Shown here: positions 58,196-64,000 of the stretch, piece by piece
How the letters are laid out: every line of letters begins with the position of its first letter
How positions within the stretch are numbered: the stretch's first letter is position 1
Assembly: GCF_014647795.1 (NCBI RefSeq)
Contig: NZ_BMPW01000004.1
Coordinates: forward strand, 310,001 to 374,000
From: Actinoplanes campanulatus
Lineage (GTDB): Bacteria; Actinomycetota; Actinomycetes; Mycobacteriales; Micromonosporaceae
DNA: 64,000 bases
Direction: 5' to 3'
Made by a program: the position numbers and the translations under genes
Notes under the pieces: generated by a model
Seen by the model: only the letters and a program-made list of their open reading frames with translations
Told to the model about the DNA's origin: nothing
Database searches by the model: none

Positions 58196-59206
58196 TCAAC
58201 CGCGGGGAGGTGGCGTACCCGAAACGGTGATCACGGCTTCGGCGACGTCCAGCAGGCTGTTCAACCGCCACAGCGATTCGGATCTGTCGATGGTGCGCGC
58301 AAGCGCCGCGGCTCTGTCGAAGTCGCCGGCGTCGGCCAGGACGCCGGCGAGCCGGGACAGGGCGCCGGCCCGGGCGAAGCGGTCGGCGAGCGCGAGGGCG
58401 CGGCGCTCGGCCCGTTCGAGGTCGCCGGCGCGGGCGTATGCCTCGACCACCTGCTGCAGCGCACCCAGACGCGTAGCCGGGTCCGCGACGGCCGTGGCGA
58501 GATCCTCGGCTCGCAGTGCCAGCGGCATCGCATGCTGAGCCTGGTCGGCACGGGCGAGGGCGATCGCCACCTGCGCGTACGCCCCGGGTCGGCGATTCGG
58601 TTCCGCGTCGGCGGCAAGGCGCTCGGTCTCGTCTGCGACCCGCCACGCGTCTTCGTACCGCCCCTGTTTCGCCATCGCCTCGGCGACCCAGGTCAGGGCC
58701 CGCACCGTCGTCGCCGCGGCCGTGATCGAGCGGCCGACCCGCTCGGCCTCGTCGACCAGCCGCGTGGCGTCCTGCGGCCGGGCCTCGGCGATCAGGAGCA
58801 GTCCGGTGACCCGTTCCACCGGGATCTTGATCGACCGCGCCCACCGTTCCGCCGGCCTTGGCGATCCGATGACGGCCAGTATGCCGACGATCTGCGCCTC
58901 GGCGTGCGCACCCCAGGGCGACTGTTGAACGGTGCCGGCGAGTTGCTCGGCCCGGCGTACCTCCGTCGCGGCCTGGTCCATCCGGTCGAGCCGGGCATAC
59001 ACCCTGGCAACCTCGACGATGCTGCCCACCCGCATGGCTGCGTCGTAGTGGGCGTCCGTCAGTTCACTGGCCGCCCCCACGGCCCGCTCGGCCCACTCGG
59101 TCTCCCCGAGCGCCGCGTAGGCATGCGCCACCCGGGCGAGAGGACCGGCTCGGTAGTCGTCCGTCAAGAACTCGATGAGCTGCTCAGCCTCGTGGATGAG
59201 GGCCAT
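58196..59206 (-). CDS. helical-repeat (TPR-like) hypothetical protein
   Basis: The 336-residue protein is an Ala/Arg/Glu-rich array of helix pairs of about 34 residues (for example AALGETEWAERAVGAASELT, ALALRAEDLATAVADPATRL is similar in style). It has no membrane segment and no catalytic motif. ATG at 59206 is used, but the frame stays open to 59359, past the region duplicated near the pseudogene at 52665, and no clear ribosome site marks a start. It may itself be a 5'-truncated part of a larger regulator. The 292 bp upstream of it contain only the leader of the phospholipase gene. Confidence 0.5.
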   Translation of the reverse strand: MALIHEAEQLIEFLTDDYRAGPLARVAHAYAALGETEWAERAVGAASELTDAHYDAAMRVGSIVEVARVYARLDRMDQAATEVRRAEQLAGTVQQSPWGAHAEAQIVGILAVIGSPRPAERWARSIKIPVERVTGLLLIAEARPQDATRLVDEAERVGRSITAAATTVRALTWVAEAMAKQGRYEDAWRVADETERLAADAEPNRRPGAYAQVAIALARADQAQHAMPLALRAEDLATAVADPATRLGALQQVVEAYARAGDLERAERRALALADRFARAGALSRLAGVLADAGDFDRAAALARTIDRSESLWRLNSLLDVAEAVITVSGTPPPRG

Positions 59207-59498
59207 GGCCTGCGGCACCCCTCGAGCATGGCGGAACAGTGCAACCGGTTCGCCCCGAGCTTCGTCAAATTCGGACCTTCTGCAGCACGGCTGCGGCCAG
59301 CGGCCGAGTTGTCCTGGTTGGGCCGCTGTACGTTCCCCCACAGATTCGGAAATTGACATGTAACGATGACCTCAGGGTCAGGTGGGGACCCGAATCTGAG
59401 TCCACGTTCGAGTGACTCGTGAGTAACCCCACGGTCGCTCGGGCGCCCACCGGCAGCCCGCCCTCCACGGGGGGCGGGCCGTTCGACAGGAGCTCCGG

Positions 59499-60050
59499 AT
59501 GTCCACATCCACTGGCCTCACGTCTCCCCGCCGTACCGTTCTGCGACTGCTGCTCGCCGCGGCGCTCGCCGCCCTGGCCGCTCTCGGCCCGGCCGGTCCC
59601 GCGTTCGCGGTGACCACCGCCGAGAAGCTCGCCGTCCTCTCGTCGTTCACCCAGACCAACGTCACCAGCTACAACAGTTGGAACGCCGCCCGGCAGAACC
59701 AGGGCGCATGGTCGGCGTACGCCTTCGACTGGAGCACCGACTACTGCTCCTCCAGCCCCGACAACCCCCTGGGCTTCAACTTCGAGCTCTCCTGCTGGCG
59801 GCACGATTTCGGCTACCGCAACCACAAGGCGATGGGGATCTTCGACGCCAACAAGAGCCGGCTGGACTCGATGTTCTACGAGGACCTCAAACGTAAGTGC
59901 GCCACCTACGCGGCGGCCGCCCGGCCGGCCTGCAACAGCCTGGCCTGGACCTACTATCAGGCCGTCGCCATCTTCGGTTCCCTGGACGCGGTGACCGAGC
60001 AGGATCTGGAAGCGGCCGCCGAACTCAAGGCCGCAGCCATCGCTGAATGA
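59499..60050 (+). CDS. secreted prokaryotic phospholipase A2
   Basis: The 183-residue protein has a signal peptide (1-37, AFA-V). Its mature domain matches the bacterial/fungal phospholipase A2 family (PF09056): Tyr-Cys near 82-83, the catalytic CWRHDFGYRN (His102, Asp103), and Cys in KRKCATYAAAARPACNSLAW for the second disulfide. It hydrolyses the sn-2 ester of phospholipids in a calcium-dependent way. A short purine-rich site (CAGGAGCTCCGG) precedes the ATG. A defective copy lies at 52665-52966. Confidence 0.9.
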   Translation: MSTSTGLTSPRRTVLRLLLAAALAALAALGPAGPAFAVTTAEKLAVLSSFTQTNVTSYNSWNAARQNQGAWSAYAFDWSTDYCSSSPDNPLGFNFELSCWRHDFGYRNHKAMGIFDANKSRLDSMFYEDLKRKCATYAAAARPACNSLAWTYYQAVAIFGSLDAVTEQDLEAAAELKAAAIAE

Positions 60051-60078
60051 CCCTCCTGCCCCAGTGAGACCGACCGGG

Positions 60079-60123
60079 CCGCGAGCGGATCAGTAAGGTC
60101 CGCCCGGACATTTCCGCTCGCGG
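60079..60123 (+). terminator. hairpin after the phospholipase gene
   Basis: CCGCGAGCGGA (60079-60089) pairs with TCCGCTCGCGG (60113-60123). The 23-nt loop contains a second inverted repeat, GTCCG-CCCGGAC. It lies 29 bp after the stop codon. Confidence 0.7.
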
Positions 60124-60216
60124 TCGCTGGTCGAACTTTCCGAAATGGTTATAAACTGCCTGATTTTGGACTTACCCTCAGGGCTGCGGAAGGCCGTTGG
60201 CGAGAGCGGAGACGCG

Positions 60217-61761
60217 ATGAGCGCGATGGGTGCGGCCGCGACCCCGCACCGCCGGATCGCGCTCTTCGGGCTGTGCCTGGCCGCGGGGATGGTCTGGCTC
60301 GCGTTCGCCGACGCCGGGATCGTGCTGCCCACGGTCGCGCAGGAACTCGACATCGACCTCACCGACCTGCAGTGGGTCAACAACGCGTTCAGCCTGGCCT
60401 GTGGGGTGGTGGTGCTCAGCGCCGGGCGCTTCTCCGATGTGTACGGCCGCCGCCTGATGTTCCTCATCGGCACGGTGATGTTCGGCGTCTTCGGGCTGCT
60501 CAGCGCCCTGTTGTCCGGGCTGCCCGGTTTGATTGCCGGGCGTGCGCTGATGGGTGTCGGGGCGGCGTTGATCCTGCCCGCCACGCTCGCGCTGATCCCG
60601 GTCATGTTCGACCGCGACAGCCAGCCCGGCGCGTTCGGCACCTGGATGGCGGTGGCGTGGGTGGGGCAGGCCGCGGGCCCCGCGGTCGGCGGGCTGTTGA
60701 CCGCGACCGTGGGCTGGCGCGCGATCCTGTGGATGAACGCGCCGCTGGCGGTGCTCGCGTTCTACCTGGTGCTGCGGTACTGCCCCGAGTCCCGCGACGT
60801 CGAGGCGCCCCGCGGCGTCGACGTGGCGGGCCTGCTGACCAGCGGCCTCGCCGCCTTCCTCCTCCTGTACGCGTGCACCGCCGGCCAGGAGGACGGGTTC
60901 GGCTCGCCGCTGATCGTCGCGTGTTTCGTGGCCTCGGCCGTGCTGTGGGTGGCGTTCGTCGTCGTCGAGGGCCGGGTCCGTAATCCGCTGGTGGAGCTGC
61001 GGCTGTTCCAGGCGCGCGACTTCGACGGCGCCCTGGTGGCCAACCTGACGATGAACCTGGTCTTCGCCGGCATCTCCTACGTGCTGGCCCTCTATCTGCA
61101 GGACGTACGCGGCTACTCGCCGTTCGTCGCGGGCTGCCTGCTGCTGCCCGCGACCGTCACGATCCTGGTGTTCAACCCGATCGGGCAGCGGATCGGGCAG
61201 CGGCGCGGGCCCAGGGGGCCGATCCTCACCGCGATGTTCATCATGGCGCTCGGGGCCCTGGTCGCCGGCATTCTTTCCACCTCGTCGCCGTACTGGCTGC
61301 TCGCGGCCGGTCTGCTGGTGCTCGGCGCCGGCATCGGGCTGCTGTCCACCCCGCTGTCGGACACCGCTGTCGCGGGCCCGCCGGCAGATCTCGCCGGTAC
61401 GGCGTCCGGCCTTTTCAAATCGACCAGCATGCTCGGCGGATCCCTGGGGGTGGCGCTGTTGGCCGCCGCCTCGGGCGCGTTCCAGACGAACGCCGGCACT
61501 CGCCTGGGCCACGAGGCCGGGCTCACCGACGGGCAACTCGACCGGCTGCGGCAGGCGCTGACCGCCTCGAAGCAGGGGCAGAGCCAGCTCGCCGGACTGT
61601 CCGACGCGGACCGCATGCGGGTGATCGACGGATACCACCAGGCGCAGGCGGCCGGTGCGGCCGGTGCGGTCAAGTTGGCCGCGGTGATCGCGCTCGCCTG
61701 TGGACTGCTCCTGCTCTGGCTCTGGCCACGCTCCCGGCGTACGCCGGGAGCGACCCGCTAG
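60217..61761 (+). CDS. MFS drug exporter, 14-helix (DHA2) type
   Basis: The 514-residue protein has about 14 membrane helices. It shows motif A GRFSDVYGRRLMFLIG between helices 2 and 3 and motif C-like AWVGQAAGPAVGGLLTATVG in helix 5, typical of proton-driven drug exporters such as the EmrB/QacA group. An extracytoplasmic segment between the last helices carries a charged stretch (LTDGQLDRLRQALTASKQGQ). ATG at 60217 has GGAGA about 5 nt upstream. No regulator gene is adjacent. The substrate is unknown. Confidence 0.9.
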   Translation: MSAMGAAATPHRRIALFGLCLAAGMVWLAFADAGIVLPTVAQELDIDLTDLQWVNNAFSLACGVVVLSAGRFSDVYGRRLMFLIGTVMFGVFGLLSALLSGLPGLIAGRALMGVGAALILPATLALIPVMFDRDSQPGAFGTWMAVAWVGQAAGPAVGGLLTATVGWRAILWMNAPLAVLAFYLVLRYCPESRDVEAPRGVDVAGLLTSGLAAFLLLYACTAGQEDGFGSPLIVACFVASAVLWVAFVVVEGRVRNPLVELRLFQARDFDGALVANLTMNLVFAGISYVLALYLQDVRGYSPFVAGCLLLPATVTILVFNPIGQRIGQRRGPRGPILTAMFIMALGALVAGILSTSSPYWLLAAGLLVLGAGIGLLSTPLSDTAVAGPPADLAGTASGLFKSTSMLGGSLGVALLAAASGAFQTNAGTRLGHEAGLTDGQLDRLRQALTASKQGQSQLAGLSDADRMRVIDGYHQAQAAGAAGAVKLAAVIALACGLLLLWLWPRSRRTPGATR

Positions 61762-62086
61762 CTGAATCAGCTCTTGGGCGGCGAACCGGAGAGGCCGAAC
61801 TGGGCGTTCTCCAGGGTCACCCAGGCCATTCCGTACCAGCCGCACCCCAGGTACTCACTCGGCACGTACAGCCAGTGGTCGGTCGGCCCGGACGGGCCGC
61901 GGCCGAGCACCTGATTTCGGCGGCGCGTGGAAGGTCGCATCCCACGAGCTCGACCACAATTTCGGGCTCAGTCACGGGACGGCGGCCCTTGACCGCCCGC
62001 GGCGACAGGCATAGATTCCGTTCGTTACTTCCGGAGTGTATCCGAAACTTTCGATCGTTCCTCGACATCTCCGATAAGGAGTTCCC
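61762..62086. other. spacer with a C-terminal gene remnant and xylanase promoter
   Basis: On the minus strand, 61767 to about 61915 reads VLGRGPSGPTDHWLYVPSEY and then LGCGWYGMAWVTLENAQFGL to a stop, like the end of a secreted protein. No start or longer homologous frame joins it, so it is probably a remnant. The rest is the upstream region of the GH10 gene. Confidence 0.45.
62043..62053 (+). promoter_or_regulatory. palindromic operator CGAAACTTTCG
   Basis: This 11-bp palindrome lies 33 bp upstream of the xylanase start. CGAA-N-TTCG-type repeats are known in promoters of actinobacterial xylan-use genes controlled by LacI or ROK regulators. The match is by form only; the regulator is not in the window. 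Confidence 0.5.
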
Positions 62087-63238
62087 GTGCGCCGTCCATG
62101 GCTTCCCCTCGCTGTCGCCACAGCTACCGCACTACTCGGCGGACAGCTCGCGTTCGCCGGTTCCGCCACCGCGGGCTCCGACCCGGTGGCCGCGAAGCCA
62201 TCGCCCGCACCCGCCTACCCGGCCGACTCGTTGCGGGCGCTCGCCGCCCGGGTGGGCCTGCGCATCGGCACAGCGGTGAACGCGGACGAGCTGGGCTCCA
62301 ACGAGAAGTACACGCAGATCACCGCTGAGCAGTTCTCCAGCGTCACCGCGGAGAACGCCATGAAGTGGGCCGAAGTGGAGGCCGTCCGCGGCACCTACAC
62401 CTGGGAGAAGGCAGACCAGCTCGTCGCGTTCGCCGAGAAGAACCGGCAGTTGGTGCGTGGTCACACGCTGCTCTGGCACAACCAGCTGCCCGCGTGGCTG
62501 TCCACCGACGGCTACACCACCACCCTCTCGAACGAGGAGGTGAAGGCGGTCCTCAAGGAGCACATCTTCGCTCAGGTACGCCACTTCAAGGGCGACATCT
62601 GGCAGTGGGACGTGGTCAACGAGGCCTTCGACGACAATGGGCAGCCCCGCCAGACCATCTGGTACAAAGCCTGGGGCGGCACCGGCTACATCGCCGACGC
62701 GTTCCGCTGGGCGCACCAGGCCGATCCGAAGGCGTTGCTGTTCTACAACGACTACAACCTGGAGTTCACCGGGCCCAAGAGCAACGCGGTGTACGAGCTG
62801 GTCAAGTCGCTGAAGGCGCAGCGCGTGCCGATCCACGGCGTCGGGTTCCAGGGTCACCTGTCCACTCAGTACGGCTACCCGGACCTGCTGAGCAACCTCG
62901 AACGCTTCGCCGCGCTGGGGCAGAAGGTGGCGCTGACCGAGGTGGACGTGCGTACGCTGACCAAGCCGGATGCCGTCAACGTGCCGGTGGACGCGCTCGC
63001 CCCGTACGCCCAGGAGAGCTACTGGTCCCGTTCACTGAAGGCGTGCCTGGCCGTCCGCGCCTGCATCTCGTTCACGCCGTGGGGGTTCGGCGACTCCTAC
63101 TCCTGGGTGCCCGGCTGGTTCGACGACCCGCAGGCGGGCGCTGCTCTGATCTACGACGAGCAGCTGAACCCGAAGGGCCAGTACCACGTCCTGCAGCAGG
63201 ATCTGGCGCTTGCCGCGGGCGCCCCGCACCGCGGCTGA
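62087..63238 (+). CDS. secreted GH10 endo-1,4-beta-xylanase
   Basis: The 383-residue protein has a signal peptide (1-29) and one GH10 barrel: VTAENAMKWAEVE (86-98), GHTLLWHNQLPAWL (125-138), the acid/base Glu179 in WDVVNEAF and the nucleophile Glu285 in ALTEVDVR. It hydrolyses internal beta-1,4-xylosidic bonds of plant xylan. There is no carbohydrate-binding module. GTG at 62087 has AAGGAG 6 nt upstream. It is monocistronic with a strong terminator and a palindromic operator. Confidence 0.95.
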   Translation: MRRPWLPLAVATATALLGGQLAFAGSATAGSDPVAAKPSPAPAYPADSLRALAARVGLRIGTAVNADELGSNEKYTQITAEQFSSVTAENAMKWAEVEAVRGTYTWEKADQLVAFAEKNRQLVRGHTLLWHNQLPAWLSTDGYTTTLSNEEVKAVLKEHIFAQVRHFKGDIWQWDVVNEAFDDNGQPRQTIWYKAWGGTGYIADAFRWAHQADPKALLFYNDYNLEFTGPKSNAVYELVKSLKAQRVPIHGVGFQGHLSTQYGYPDLLSNLERFAALGQKVALTEVDVRTLTKPDAVNVPVDALAPYAQESYWSRSLKACLAVRACISFTPWGFGDSYSWVPGWFDDPQAGAALIYDEQLNPKGQYHVLQQDLALAAGAPHRG

Positions 63239-63246
63239 ACACCGCC

Positions 63247-63278
63247 GGATGCCGTGCTCCAGCCGGAGCACGGCATCC
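63247..63278 (+). terminator. terminator of the xylanase gene
   Basis: GGATGCCGTGCTCC (63247-63260) and GGAGCACGGCATCC (63265-63278) form a perfect 14-bp stem with a 4-nt loop, 8 bp after the stop codon. Confidence 0.9.
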
Positions 63279-63377
63279 GTTGTCGCTGCCGGACCGGCTC
63301 GACCACGGGACAGTCGGGTACGGCGTCTAGGATCGGCGGCGACAGACGACGGGGCGCCTGCGGAAAGTGATGACGAG

Positions 63378-64000
63378 TTGACCTCAGACTTGGTGTCGTT
63401 CGAGGATGCCGTCCGGTCGGCCGTCGAGCAGGGGAGTGCCGAACTCGCCCGGCTGGACGAGATCGTCGGCGAACTGGCCCGCGCGTTCGCGCCAGGGCAG
63501 CGGGGCGGGCCGGCGTCATCGCCCCTGATCACCAGGCTGGACGACTTCACCGCCGAGTTCCCGGCGCATCTGCGAGTTCACCTGGATCGTGAACGGGAGT
63601 CGCTCGCATCGTTCAACATCGCGTTCTTCGGGCGTACCGGGGTCGGCAAGAGCACCCTGCTGTCGGTGTTCGGCCGGCTCGACGGGACGTACGTCTCGCC
63701 TGGTGAAAGTGACTGCACCACCGAGGTGCAGGCTGTCGAGTGGCGCAACTGCCGGCTGTACGACACCCCCGGCATCAACGGCTGGGGCCGCACCGAGAGC
63801 CGCGAGAGTCTCGAGGCCAAGGCGCGCCGGGCGGTCGAGGTCGCCGATGTCGTGCTGCTGTGCTTCGACTCCCAGTCCCAGCAGGCGATGGAGTTCGCGA
63901 AGATCGCCGCCTGGATCAGGGACTACGGCAAACCGGCGGTGGCCGTCCTCAACTCCCGCAACGCGCAGTGGCGCCATCCCGCGCGGGTCGTCGCGCCCCT
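63378..64000 (+). CDS. P-loop GTPase, N-terminal part
   Basis: The frame is open to the window edge. It has about 75 helical residues (for example DEIVGELARAFAPGQRGGPA), then FNIAFFGRTGVGKSTLLSVF with P-loop GRTGVGKS, a G2 threonine in SDCTTEVQAVEW, G3 DTPGINGWGR and AVAVLNSRNAQW in place of the usual TKxD. It resembles stress-type GTPases of the dynamin/IRG/YfjP class. TTG at 63378 or GTG at 63393 could start it; neither has a strong ribosome site. The C-terminal part lies beyond the window. Confidence 0.75.
   Translation, partial: MTSDLVSFEDAVRSAVEQGSAELARLDEIVGELARAFAPGQRGGPASSPLITRLDDFTAEFPAHLRVHLDRERESLASFNIAFFGRTGVGKSTLLSVFGRLDGTYVSPGESDCTTEVQAVEWRNCRLYDTPGINGWGRTESRESLEAKARRAVEVADVVLLCFDSQSQQAMEFAKIAAWIRDYGKPAVAVLNSRNAQWRHPARVVAP

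Noticed and set aside
1-64000. CRISPR arrays, rRNA and tRNA genes
   Set aside because: No array of regularly spaced identical repeats with unique spacers, no rRNA-like stretch and no convincing cloverleaf was seen by eye. A dedicated tRNA or covariance-model scan could still find a single tRNA.

Overview
The window is about 70% G+C with strong third-position GC bias. It is packed with actinobacterial families: DUF397, XRE-TPR regulators, a DUF574-type SAM methyltransferase, LacI-controlled secreted glycoside hydrolases with ricin lectin domains, an IdeR-type iron box and IniA/IniC-like dynamin GTPases. A soil filamentous actinomycete is indicated. Actinoplanes or another Micromonosporaceae is my inference from gene style, not proven.

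Layout. 1-4.2 kb: the end of a CNNM/CorC-type CBS protein, a repeat-bearing spacer, a serine hydrolase coupled to a MerR regulator, a NUDIX hydrolase and a decayed XRE gene. 4.5-15.3 kb: a carbohydrate block. It holds a five-gene minus-strand operon (solute-binding lipoprotein, two permeases, GH78 rhamnosidase, secreted GH3), a divergent LacI regulator with several palindromic operators, and a secreted GH64 beta-1,3-glucanase with two ricin domains. 15.5-23.8 kb: small secreted, DinB, SHOCT and ArsR genes, a PAS protein paired with a soluble chemoreceptor, a methyltransferase, a two-gene ABC exporter and an acidic 13-residue repeat protein.

23.8-32.3 kb is one tightly overlapping minus-strand operon: TPR membrane protein, IniA-like dynamin GTPase, C39-like peptidase with a C-terminal membrane segment, small acidic protein, Hsp70-like ATPase, IniC-like GTPase and an ECF sigma factor. 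Start and stop codons overlap at most junctions, so the proteins probably act together, plausibly in envelope stress. 32.4-38 kb is an accessory island. It has an internally deleted ISAs1-family element with intact ends and a 10-bp target duplication, an IS701-family element with a CTAG duplication that splits a gene, and a two-gene nuclease module (a TIR/deoxyribosyltransferase-like domain fused to a PD-(D/E)XK domain, plus a second PD-(D/E)XK protein) that looks like an undescribed defence system.

38.4-45 kb: a DUF397/XRE locus, a very unusual fusion of a class A penicillin-binding protein to a NodB deacetylase, and an APH-fold kinase. 45.1-52.7 kb: an iron-regulated block with two iron boxes, a siderophore-type ABC importer and a heterodimeric ABC exporter whose two ATPase subunits carry complementary degenerate motifs. 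52.7-59.3 kb is rearranged: an internally deleted copy of a phospholipase A2 gene, two junctions where divergent genes have each lost their 5' parts, and a frameshifted tandem-domain phosphodiesterase. 59.5-64 kb: intact secreted phospholipase A2, an MFS exporter, a GH10 xylanase and the start of a GTPase gene. I saw no rRNA, tRNA or CRISPR array.
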